Positions 1-10,487 of a stretch of DNA of 64,000 nt are shown here, in pieces. Below the pieces are notes generated by a model. That model had not been told where the DNA came from and did no database searches. It was given only the letters and a program-made list of their open reading frames with translations. The position numbers were made by a program, and so were the translations under genes. The stretch is from Butyriboletus loyo (Eukaryota; Basidiomycota; Agaricomycetes; Boletales; Boletaceae). Position 1 is the stretch's first letter, and every line of letters begins with the position of its first letter. Where the stretch lies: positions 86,617 through 150,616 of the forward strand of contig JBBPSI010000048.1 of the NCBI GenBank assembly GCA_038093515.1, read 5' to 3'.

Positions 1-1249
1 AACGCCCAGGCCAACCTTGACAAACTGATAGATTCTCTCGGAGGCAGCGATGGATCATCGAAGAAAAAGAGAAAGAGAAAGCTCAACGAGCCTACACCAC
101 AGCCCTCTCCCAGTGATCAGCGTCGAGAGGTCCTCCATCCTCCAGGAAAGTCGCATAGCCAGGCGAAGGATGCAGTTCCTACTACGGTGGATTCACCCAC
201 CACTTCCGGCAAGGCTACTTTGCCAAGGAAGAAGGCAAAGACGAAAAACGCGAAGCACGTAGTTCAGCCCACGAATACATCTGAGCATTCTGTCGTTGTT
301 CAGGACACGGGCGGTCTTACTCTACTCCAGCGAAGCTTGAAGAAAAGTTTGGATGGGGCGCGTTTCAGGTTTGTCCTTACGTCCGTAGAGACCCACTAGG
401 TTGACCTGTGCGATGACCTAGATTGCTAAATGAAACTTTATACAAGTCGAGTAGTCATGAAGCAGTCAAGATGATGAAGGAAGATCCCGAAATTTTTGAA
501 GATGTCAGTGGGAACGATTATGACTTCGGACATGAGCTCACTCAGATCCAGTACCATGTTGGCTTCAGACGCCAAGTGCAATCTTGGCCATCGAATCCAG
601 TCTCGTATTACATTTCGGAATTATTATCATACCCTACCAAAACAGTGATCGCGGACTTGGGATGTGGGGATGCTGCCCTTGCCCGTGCTCTCCTCGCGAA
701 GAACTTCATCGTCTTATCATTCGATCTGGTTTCTGATGGGGTCCATGTAATTGAGGCGGACATCTGTTCTCAAGTGCCGTTGCCAGGTTCTGAGCCACAG
801 TCCGCAGAACCCACCCAGGGCGAGGCTCAGGTCGTTGATGTCGTTGTTTGTGCGCTCAGCCTCATGAGCACCAACTGGCCCAAATGCATCAGTGAGGCAT
901 GGAGAATCCTTCGACCGGGGTGCGCAGCGTATCATGACCTTGCTAAATTGAGGCACTTACAGAACCGACAGGGGTCAATTGATGATTGCCGAGGTTGCGA
1001 GCCGTTTTACGAGTGTGGACGACTTCACCTCGTTGATCGGTTCCATTGGTTTCAAGCTTCAGAAGAAGGTGATTGGTGTCCGTACCGTCGGTTGTCGATG
1101 GGTAACATGATTCATAGGATGATCGCAACAGCCATTTTACGCGGTTTCAGTTCAAAAAGATAGCAAGACCAGTGATTTCAGAGGAGGAGTGGACAGCGCT
1201 TTTGTGTCGTGGTCGTGTTCTGAAGTCCTGCGAGTATAAAAGACGCTGA
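1..1249 (+). CDS. RRP8: rRNA-processing protein 8, 25S rRNA m1A methyltransferase (5' partial)
   Basis: Nucleolar SAM-dependent methyltransferase that, in yeast, makes m1A645 in 25S rRNA and helps early pre-rRNA cleavage. The start lies before the window. The first exon carries a lysine-rich nucleolar-type stretch (KKKRKRK) and runs to about 368. Later exons, read across four short introns (369-421, 504-551, 920-962, 1069-1117), give the family hallmarks: GARFRLLNETLY, YHVGFRRQVQSWP, the SAM-binding IADLGCGDA, CALSLMSTNW and, near the end, SVDDFTSLIGSIGFKLQKK. The frame shifts at each intron restore these blocks exactly, which supports the joins. The stop is TGA at 1247-1249. The next gene starts only a few bases to 66 bp downstream on the same strand. 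Identity is secure; the missing N terminus is due only to the window edge. Confidence 0.93.
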
Positions 1250-1314
1250 GATGAATGTTGCCTAATATAGGAATGCAATGTCAGTCGGGTCATCCAGGCT
1301 CTTTTCTTATCGTG

Positions 1315-2323
1315 ATGCCAGGAAAACGACATATTCTATCACACCCCATCGTCAACGCGCGGTTGTCCCAACTTCGGTTGGCGACGACTAACCCTAAAGA
1401 CTTCCGTGAGGTGGGTTGTCCCACAGCGAATGACAACACCAGCTGAGGCGTGTCCAGGGTATCCACGACATCAGCTTTATTTTAGGAGTGGAAGCCTCAA
1501 GAGACCTCGAGGAAGAACCACTCCGTGGGGTGAACGCAATTTCGCCCGCCGTGTATCTCCGCTGTCTCCATACTGATGGCCACCGATAGCACACTCCCAT
1601 TGGACCGTTCACGGGGACCGTTATCAAACAGCGAATCGGTCTGACACCGATTCTCAGGGCTGGCTTGGGCATGGCGGATGCGCTCCTGAAGCTTTTCCCG
1701 TATGTGAACCCGCAAGGTGTCTATGCCGGCTTGTGATCTATTTCGGATGTGCAGTGCAGCACCAGTCTACCACCTTGGTCTATTCCGGGAGAAAGTTAGC
1801 TTGCAGCCAGTTGAATGTGCGTATTACGCTACTTCAGAGCTGCGTCAATTCTGAGGTTGAATTGGCAGATTATTCCAAGTTGCCACCCGTCCCGCCAGTT
1901 GATGCAGTCTTTCTCTTGGACCCCCTCGTTGCTACGGGTGGGACTGCATGTGCTGCCTTGACCATGTTGCTTGACTGGGGAATTCCTTGTGAGTAACACA
2001 TCTTCCGACATCGGTACCGAAAGTCACAAGGCGCAGTGAAAAAGATAAAACTACTCGTCGTGCTCGGATCAGAACCCGGCCTTGAGCACATTGAGGAAAG
2101 CTATCCAGATCTCGAGGTAACAATCCAGTTCACCTGTCTCCCTTGACCAGACGACTGAGGCGTCTACGCCAGATCTGGGTTGCTGCTGTGGACCCGAACC
2201 TCACTCACGATGGCCTGATCTCGCCTGGACTCGGAGATACTGTGAGTGGTATGAGTGCTGGTCCGATCCTTATTGATGTTGTCGACACAGGGCGACCGAC
2301 TGTTTAACTCGGTACGGGAGTAA
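1315..2323 (+). CDS. FUR1: Uracil phosphoribosyltransferase
   Basis: Converts uracil and PRPP to UMP in pyrimidine salvage; cytosolic. Seven exons join to a complete UPRTase: ILSHPIVNARLSQLR near the start, GVEASRDL, TPILRAGLGMADALL, VYHLGLFREKVSLQP, VEYYSKLPP, the PRPP-binding segment LLDPLVATGGTACAAL, and the C-terminal GDTGDRLFNS. Each break between blocks has a GT-AG pair. I chose ATG 1315 because it sits just before the conserved HILSHP block; an in-frame ATG at 1255 would add 20 residues but lies only 5 bp after the RRP8 stop. The stop is TAA at 2321-2323. The protein is the single-domain fungal type, not fused to uridine kinase. UPRTase is the step that sensitises fungi to 5-fluorouracil (family knowledge). 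Confidence 0.9.
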
Positions 2324-2859
2324 ACGACTGTGGGGCAACTCGGTTATCCAATTGTAGGAAGCCAGAAACTTGACAACAGCTGGAGTCGGATGATACTGTT
2401 GTATTGTACAGCGTGGAGAATGAATAAACACCCAGACCTTGACTCGGACTTTGCATTGGGGGTTAGCATTCTCGCGGACAAGAATGTGAACAGTGGACCA
2501 CAGGACTCTCGTTTAGTAGACACGCTCGAAAGAAGTGCTCTAAGACGTTCTCTATAGGAGGTGAGGTGATCGTAAGCCAACGCCGACGACGACAACGGGC
2601 TCAAGCCCAAGAACCGAAAGTTGTACATTCACTGCATTGAATGACACTGCCCTCGTCTACATTTGATAAGCCAACTTTTGTTGTGTCACGTGAGCGACAC
2701 AGATTACCAATTTGTCATTCATCAGTCCTCCGTTCCGTTGACACGTGATCCGGTATTGCACGATATTGCACAATCGAGTCCCACCATATTCCGAGCTCAC
2801 CTCGACGCCTTTAAAAATGATTCGAATGCTCGGTCCAGGTAAGTCCTTCTCCAACACAC
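2324..2859 (+). promoter_or_regulatory. MET10 upstream region with two CACGTG boxes
   Basis: Gene-free stretch between the UPRTase and MET10. It contains a perfect palindrome TCACGTGA (2686-2693) and a second CACGTGA (core 2742-2747), about 170 and 115 bp before the MET10 ATG. CACGTG is the Cbf1 core of yeast MET gene promoters and is recruited into Cbf1-Met4 control of sulfur assimilation, so sulfur regulation of MET10 is a reasonable inference. Short open frames here have no recognisable content. Confidence 0.55.
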
Positions 2860-5800
2860 ATGGCCTCAGGCTCGACCACGCCATCAACCGCTTCTTCTCC
2901 TACTCTCGTCGGTCACTCTGACGACCTCACTCCCCTTCTCCCCGGAGGCCCCTCCCAAATCAGCTCCGCTTCAGACCTCATCGAGCTCCTCGTTTCCCGC
3001 GCCGCAGTAAGCTCTACTGTCTATGTCTGCGATGTCGCCGAACAGATCGGCTTCGGAATCCTCACAAAGTCATGGGCCGCGTCTCTTGAGCATTCAGCCC
3101 CTGTAATCCCTCTCCAGATAAGGGCGGGGGCTGGCCTCAGTCTCGTCGGGCGGTTATCCGAGGGAACCAGCCAGGATACTATCAGTGGCTCTGTCCTGAC
3201 CACCTACACTACTCCGGTTGGGCTCGCTGCGATGGCAGCCTCCCTAACCCATCTCCCCCCCGCCTCTTCTCGCAGCAGATTGGTTTTGCAAGTTCCCTCG
3301 GTCACTCCCGTGGGAGACACGTTCACACTTTCCCCCACCCTTGCCTCGCTCTCCACGTCGTTCACCATCTTTCCCAAGTCCCTGGCGGTCATACTTTCCG
3401 CGACCCCGCAAGAATCAGCCGACCTCGCACTGCTTGCGTACAAGCTCCAGAATTGGCATGTTGCGCACATCTTTGATCACCACAGCGCCGCTCGCGAAGT
3501 CGGTCACAGTTTTGTTTCGAATCATGTAAAGGATGTTTCCGATCTTCCCATATTCGAAGCTGTCCGCATGGCTGGCTATGCGCCCTTTGAATTCGTCGGC
3601 GACAGGAGTGCGCGTACTGTCTTTGTTCTTTTGAATGGACAACTCGCTCTGATCGCCAAAGCTTTGGTATCAAGGACTGTTGGGGTAGCAGCCGTGATCG
3701 TCAGAGTCCTTCGTCCGTGGGGGGCCGATGAACTCCAGAAAGCCATTCCTTCCACTGCGGAAAAAGTCTATGTCTTCGACGACGTACCTCATGAAACTGC
3801 CCGAGGTCCCCTTTTCGCCGATGTATTCGCATCCCTATATGATCCTACGCGTTCCGGGCCCATGATCCGCGCTCAGCGAGTTACTCCAGACAAAGGAAAG
3901 GAATTTATTTCTGACCCGACTCGGTTCTACTCCCACCTGGGGTCATTCTTTGATCACTCTTCCGCCGATCTTAGCCTGGAGAATACGGGGACGAAACTCG
4001 TGTTCCTCAGCACCCCATCAAACCATCTCACGTTCTTCCATCAACTCATCGCCGAGACGTTCTCCCGTGGAATTTCCATGCGTCGATTGACCGACCACGA
4101 CGTTTTCAGCAAAGCAGGTGGGATCACCGCAGATCGCATCATCCTCTCCCCAACGAAGGGTGATGAGAATTTCCTGCCCGTCTCCCTAGCACTGCCATTG
4201 AACGGTAACGGTTCAACGGACTTCATGTGTATCATCGAGCCCCACCTGCTCAAGTCACATTCTGTCCTGGATTACGCCAAGCCGAACTCGGCCGTCCTCG
4301 TCATCACATCTTGGTCGGGCGCTGAATTGCTGGAAAACCTTCCCGCTGAAGTAACGACAATGGTCCTGCGACGAAGGATAAGGTTATATACTATTGACGC
4401 AAAGTTGATAGCATCAGAGCTGTGCAGGGTTCCCGCGACCAGGGAGACTGCTGAAAGCCTGATAATTTATCTCACGTTCTTGAGGTTATACCTCGGAAAG
4501 GTAGCCAACCAAGCTGTCGTTCGCAAATTAGCTCTGGAGCTAGTTCCCGACGGTCTACGCGATGATGTTTTCTCCCAAATTAATGCGCATACCTGGGAGT
4601 CGCTCCATCAAGTCGAGTTACCCTCCCACCCGTTGGATACAGCCACAAGTATTCCCGCACTCAGATACTTCGAATTCAATACCATCGCAGTTGATACAGG
4701 TTCCGGGAGAACCGTCTACAATGGCTCAAAGGTGACCTCCTGGCATGAAGCTGCCAAGCACCTTTTATTCCCATCGGCTTTCACTCCCCTTCTTCCTACC
4801 CCGCCGGAAACCGAAGATTTTCCGCAACTTCCAACCCTCCACCCTGAACTCGCAGAACGCACTTATCTGGTAACGTGTACCACCAACCGCCGCCTCACTC
4901 CACTCGATTACGACCGTAACGTGTTCCACCTCGAGTTCAACACGGAAGGGACAGGTCTCAAGTATGCCATTGGAGAAGCGCTTGGGATACACGGATGGAA
5001 CGATGCAGATGAAGTGTTGGACTTCTGTGCATGGTACGGCGTTGATCCCGATCGGGTGGTCACCATCCCTGCGCATGGTGGGGAAAAGATGCACAGCCGC
5101 ACCGTATTCCAGGCTCTTCAACAGCAGATCGACCTTTTCGGGGAACCGCCGAAGTCATTCTATACCAACCTCGCACCATATGCTATCAGGCCCGCAGATA
5201 AATTTTCCTTGCAATTTGTTGGTTCTCCAGAAGGCTCGTCGATGTTCAAGAAGCTCAACGAAAAGGACACAATTACTTTCGCACAGGTCCTTCGGCGATA
5301 TCCCAGTGCCAAACCAGGCATCGAGACGCTCTGTGAGATGATTGGTGACACCAAGCCTAGGCACTACAGTATAGCAAGTGCACAGAGCGTCGTCGGGGAC
5401 CGCGTCGACCTGTTGGTCGTCACAGTTGAGTGGGCAGCCCTGAATGGTGAATATTTTGTTACTTTGTCATTGAAAGGCACTGAATAGATGGTCAGGGAAT
5501 CGTCGCTATGGTCAATGTACTAGATATTTGGCTGGCCTCAAGACTGGGCAAAAAGTGACGGTGTCCATCAAGCCCAGTGTCATGAAGGTGCGGGCACTCT
5601 GACATTTTCTTTTTTCCACTCCTGATGCACGCAATAGTTACCTCCAGATAACCGCCAACCTATCATCATGGCTGGTCTCGGCACTGGTGCTGCACCGTTC
5701 CGTGCTTTTCTCCAACACCGTGCATGGCTCTCTCAACATGGCATCGAAGTCGGCCCCACGTATTACTATTTCGGTTCTCGTCACCAACACCAGGAATTCC

Positions 5801-6164
5801 TTTATGGCGAGGAGATAGAGGCTTACATTCTCGACGAGATCATTACGAAGGCCGGACTGGCATTTTCCCGTGATGGCCCCAAGAAGGTCTATATCCAACA
5901 CAAGATGTTGGAGGACGCCGTATCGCTGGCGGATATGCTGAAAAATAAGGACGGTGTGTTCTATCTGTGTGGGCCCACTTGGCCCGTGCCAGACGTCTAC
6001 GAGGCCCTGGTGGGTGCATTGGTGAAGAATGAAAACATGACAAGGGGATCGGCGGGCGAGTTTATCGAGTCCTTGAAGGAGGAGGAACGTTATGTGCTCG
6101 AGGTAAACGTCACCAGTGTTGGGCTTGTGGCGAAGTACTCACGTCTGCTGGACAGGTTTATTGA
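2860..6164 (+). CDS. MET10: Sulfite reductase [NADPH] flavoprotein (alpha) component
   Basis: Passes electrons from NADPH via FAD and FMN-type domains to the sulfite reductase haemoprotein, giving sulfide for cysteine and methionine synthesis. Four exons (2860-5446, 5496-5587, 5638-6102, 6156-6164) total 3153 nt, 1050 residues, close to yeast Met10 (1035). The N-terminal 600 residues show the pyruvate-oxidoreductase-like region. The C-terminal half is the FAD/NADP reductase: ELAERTYLVTCTTN, KPRHYSIASAQS, RYGQCTRYLAGL, MAGLGTGAAPFRAFLQ, YYYFGSR, YLCGPTWPV, and the terminal RYVLEVY. The final exon is only 9 nt (Val-Tyr-stop) and restores the usual family ending. An alternative start at ATG 2817 exists: a 22-nt exon spliced by a 31-nt intron joins in frame, replacing the first four residues. 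I prefer ATG 2860. Confidence 0.95.
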
Positions 6165-6631
6165 ACCACGTCACCAACTCTCGGAAACATGCTTTGAGAG
6201 ACATTCTTTAGCTGGTGTATCGGTGAAAGAAAGTGTAGAAGAAATCCATTGTTCAACTGTTGGTGCATCTCTCTGTTGTTCTGTTGAGTGTCGCAGTGTG
6301 CACCGTTTGTTAGCATGCAAGGGCATTCAAGTTATGGAGGAATTACTCGGATCTAATATTATGACACTATCACACAAAAGTTACCGGATATTATATGTAG
6401 CAGCTGAAAACATGGTCTGGGTTTCGGTCAACTCATCATGTTTGGAATCAAGAGACTTTTTCTTCTGGTATTTCAACCATCATAAGCCCTAGTGTCGTAC
6501 TTTTACGGGCGAAGATGCTGCTCTCGAGTAATTGCGTATCAATCTCTTGCTCCACCAATCCCGCATCATTAGCAACAAGAGGGTTTTGTGCATGGGTGAC
6601 GTGCAAAAAAGAGATGACGAGCAAAGTACTA
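6165..6631. other. Convergent intergenic region
   Basis: Region between the 3' ends of MET10 (+) and the GH9 gene (-). The MET10 frame stays open to 6492 if the last intron is not removed, but the translation has no family similarity. I see no RNA gene or repeat here. Confidence 0.5.
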
Positions 6632-8893
6632 CTAATAGCATGGATCATAGTCCCCGCGATATACTAGCCACCCCCACCACCCGACCAACGAGAAGATGAC
6701 AACACCCGCAAGACCAACGATGGCCCCCATTGCGATCTGCCCGGCTTGGCTGAGTTGTGGGCCACTGCAGCCCTGTTGGTATGCTGCATCACATGGCATA
6801 CCCTGCGGCTGTTTGGACTGATAGGCACCGGCTTGCAAAGATGTATAATATGGATCCGAAGTATCGTTGAGGATGTGCATAGCAGCAAGGGTCAACATAG
6901 GTGCGTTATAATCCAGGGCGGGCTGGAAAGTAGATGAGCGTTGAACCAATAACCAGTCTCTACCAACCGACCTCGGTCTCGGGCCAATCACTACGGATGT
7001 CGAAGTAACGGTCGAACTTGTCCGGTCCACCGACAACAGCGCCATATAATATATAAGCCTCTTGAGGAGGATCATTGTTGATATCACTAATATTATTGCC
7101 ACCGCTCGCCATCGCCGAGTGCGGGTTCTGCGGTGAATTGGGGTTGACACCGACGATGTACGGAACTGCGAACGGTGTGATGATGTCAAGAACAGAGTAT
7201 CTACGTGGCCTGAACACAACACCTACCGGACATAGGGTTATTGCCAAGAGCATACTTTACCTGGCTCTTTGCAAAGTTCTGAGAGTTCCACAATCAATCC
7301 CAGAAAAACGCAAAGGCAATGAATATTTACATAGTAGTCTTGCTTCTTCGCCTGTGTCGAGGCAAGAGGGACGTATCGGTTCAGAAGCATAGCCGAGTTG
7401 AGTGCAGGATTGAGGCTAGCATCGTTGGAGTCTCCTGGATAGTACAGGAGACCACCTATCGATTGATGAGATGCCAGTCCTAGCGTAAATCAAGACACTA
7501 TACCAGTAGTAGTATACCCGTCTCCACCTCCGTATACAATTCCATCGAAGTACGTCTCAGCCTGTTCCTGCCAAGTGGAAATGTTGCCGAAAGTAGGATT
7601 CGCTTGCGCAATCTGTGCAAATAATACAGGAATTCCAGGGGTTTTCGTATCCCAGTTGAAAACACCTCGGTAGCCAGCGAGACTGTACTGTGAGTAGTAA
7701 GATTGTGCCTGTTCATACAGTGAAGAGGTGTTTGTTGCCCAAGAAAGGAATAGCGCTGCTATAGCAAGTTCGTCGCCAAATCCTGAGGATGGGTACGCAT
7801 CGCCCACTTCGGGGACAGAGTTTTGGTACTCGGTCTGGCGAATACTCGCAGCGAAAGTATACAGTGCTTGTGCGTGTTGTAAAAGCAGCGATGCATACGT
7901 AGAATTTTGAAGTGTTGCTGGTCCCGAGTAGGAATTGGAGAAGACGCGGTTCTGGTAGAGATTAGAGCAAGCTGCAAAAGCTGCTGCCGCACCAGCGGCA
8001 GCATCGGTTCCGGGGCTACAAAAAGTCAGGAGGAATGGAGAGCCAAATCTCTGCATAAAACTTTACCTAGTGGCATTGATTTGATATGATATTCGTGGGC
8101 CAGGTATGGTCTGGTCACCTCCCCAGTAGTTGTTGTCTGTATTAACTAGATATTTCAATGAGTAGGTAATGAAAATAGGGCAAGGAGATAAACAACACCA
8201 TCGGAGATCTGAACGAAAAGAGTGTTGTTTGTTGGATGTGCCTTAGAAAGTATAAACTGGGGGTCCTCAAGAAAGATGAGGATGGCTGGCTTACTTTCAT
8301 GAGCCAATCTAGGCCCCATCGTAACATGGCGTCGAGGTACGGCGTTTGGTTTGCTAAGTCATAGCCTGCGCCAAGGACTGTGCAGTTGAGGCAACCATCG
8401 CAGAGACCCAAGTCTCACCTTTGCCAAAATCTGTTGCTCCCCAACATACCGACATGAGTGTGAAAGACTAGCCAAAGATGAATAAGGGATCAATGCCGGG
8501 CGGAAAGACGCTAACCAAGGGGAATGTACATTTGATGTAATCTGTAAGACAAATCAGGAGATGTTGTCTCTCGTGACGTGTGATTTGGACAGTACCTCCT
8601 GCATCGTAATACCCGCCTGTCAGGTCGAGATGAACATCTTGGCCATCAGATAGGGCACTGTCGTTTCTCCACTTGACGCGGTTGGTCGCGGGGAGGGTAC
8701 CACTACGTTGCGCTTCGTAAAAATAGAGAAGATCGCCAAGGAGCGATGACCACTGGGAATTTGGGATGACACCACCCGAAGTGGAGACAGCTCCGGTGGA
8801 AGCATTTGGGGGCATGAAAGGAGGCTCCGGGAGGGGTAGCTGGGCAAATGCATGGGCAGCGAGGAGGAGAAGTGGAGAAAGCGACCACTGCAT
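6632..8893 (-). CDS. Glycoside hydrolase family 9 endoglucanase, membrane-anchored
   Basis: Secreted endo-beta-1,4-glucanase of family GH9. ATG 8893 opens a signal peptide ([17 protein letters not shown]); an upstream in-frame codon was rejected because it would bury this leader. Joined exons give the GH9 blocks in order: [15 protein letters not shown] with both aspartates of the DAGD catalytic pair (the second D is made across an intron), [46 protein letters not shown], the (AA)6 barrel core, [24 protein letters not shown], and the C-terminal [12 protein letters not shown] containing the acid/base glutamate. After that comes a transmembrane helix ([21 protein letters not shown]) and a short tail. 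About ten exons; roughly 600 residues. The anchor suggests a role at the hypha surface or wall rather than in free cellulose breakdown (inference). Divergent from the next gene. Confidence 0.88.
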
Positions 8894-9065
8894 GCCAGGA
8901 ACTTGGTGATCGTCGAGATCGAACCATGCGATCACGTGGTCAACCAGACATAGTCACGAGAAAATGATGTCATCCAATACCCGGCTCCGTTCCGGGAAAG
9001 CGGCCCGAGGGATCGTCTGAAGAGTCTATATAAACTTGAGGACCGCATGAAGGCCCTCTCCATCG

Positions 9066-10395
9066 ATGGCGCCAATAAAAACGTGTGTCCTCGGTGTTGG
9101 CCTCGCAGGTCTAACCTTTCACATCCCCTTTATACTTGCTCTTCCTGATCTATTCACTCTTCATGCTGTGTTGGAACGTAACCCGCAATCCCCTGGAGGT
9201 AAAGTCAAGGAACGTTTCGGTGTCGAGACAAAGATATACAGGACGATAGAAGATGTGGTTGGTGACAATGAAATCGAGCTCGTGATCGTTGGCACCCCCA
9301 ATCACACTCACTATTCCCTGGCGAAGGCTGCCCTGGAAGCTGGAAAACACGGTATATATCTCTTCGTGGCTGTTCCCAGAGTCTCTGACATCGTAACAGT
9401 CCTTGTTGACAAACCCATCACGGAAACCGTGACCCAAGCCAGGGAGCTTGATGCAATAGCAAAGTCAAAGGGACTTGTCCTGTATGGATACCAGAACAGG
9501 CGGTGGGATTCCGATCACATTGCTCTTAAACGGCTCTTAGCACTTCCCCCTTCGTCTCCACAACATCTGGGAAATCTCCTAGAATTCGAATCACAGTGAG
9601 CACTATGCCAGAGCGCCAGCGGCTAGGTCACTGACATATGAATTTCAGCTATGATCGATACCGCCCGGGTATTAGGGCATCCTGGAAGGATAATGCTGGT
9701 GCTGTTTATGATCTTGGATCGCACCTTTTGGATCAAGCTCTAAAGCTCTTCGGCCGACCAGCCAAGATCACTGCGTTCATCCAGAACATACGCGGTGTCA
9801 CTAAATCCGAAGTCGACGATATCGTGCGCACAATCTCAGTACTCTTTCCTGGGAATACATCTTAAGTGGGTATGCAACCACAGTTCACGATTTACCTACA
9901 CTACAACGTCGGAAGTCCCTTCCCCAACCCGTTCACCGTGCTGCTTCGTTCCCATATCCTATCCGCGAGGGCGCCGCAGCTACGCTACGTGGTTCGCGGA
10001 ACCAAAGGAGTATTCACAAAGTATGGCCTGGATACGCAAGAAGAACAACTCAAGGCTATGCCCAATGTGAATAGCATTTTTGCATCCGCATACGGGCAAG
10101 AACCCCAGGAAATCTACGGCACTGTCGAAAACATCGCGCCGGACAACACGACCATCACCAAATCCATGTAAGAGAATGTTGTCTCGCTACAGTGTACTAG
10201 AATTGACTGTATCTAAGCTGGCCTTCGGAAGCCCCAGGGCAATATGTTGGATTATTTAGAAACCTGGCGGCAGCTGTCCGATACCACGAGGAGTTGGAGG
10301 TCAAATGGGCAGAAACTACACAGGTCATAGAGATGATCGAGCTAGCATACAAGAGCTCTGAAGAAAGTCGTACGCTAGAAGTTCCTGAGCAGTAG
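9066..10395 (+). CDS. Gfo/Idh/MocA family NAD(P)-dependent oxidoreductase
   Basis: Dinucleotide-binding sugar or polyol dehydrogenase type; substrate unknown. The N terminus is a Rossmann fold (TCVLGVGLAGLTFHIPF; VIVGTPNHTHYSLAKAALEAGKH), followed by the family's VLVDKPIT block with the catalytic-region lysine. The C-terminal domain follows: YDRYRPGIRASWKDNAGAVYD, LGSHLLDQALKLFGRP, and APQLRYVVRGTKGVFTKYGLD. Five exons; introns at about 9351-9399, 9598-9649, 9820-9883 and 10169-10220 restore the frame. The stop is TAG at 10393-10395. The DxGSHLLDQ motif carries the usual D-x3-H metal or substrate pair. It resembles the YdgJ/GFO-type branch with the GTKG block. A second, unrelated family member lies at 32.0-33.6 kb. 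Confidence 0.85.
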
Positions 10396-10487
10396 TCAAG
10401 TTGTATGATAGGAAGTTGACCATGATCATGCACGTGACCTCCACGTATACAGAGACTGCTTGCTCGTTGTCATCGACGGTCACCACC

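Noticed and set aside
6165..6492. Open continuation of the MET10 frame past the last donor
   Set aside because: Splicing 6103-6155 gives the conserved Val-Tyr-stop ending of sulfite reductase; the open continuation resembles nothing.
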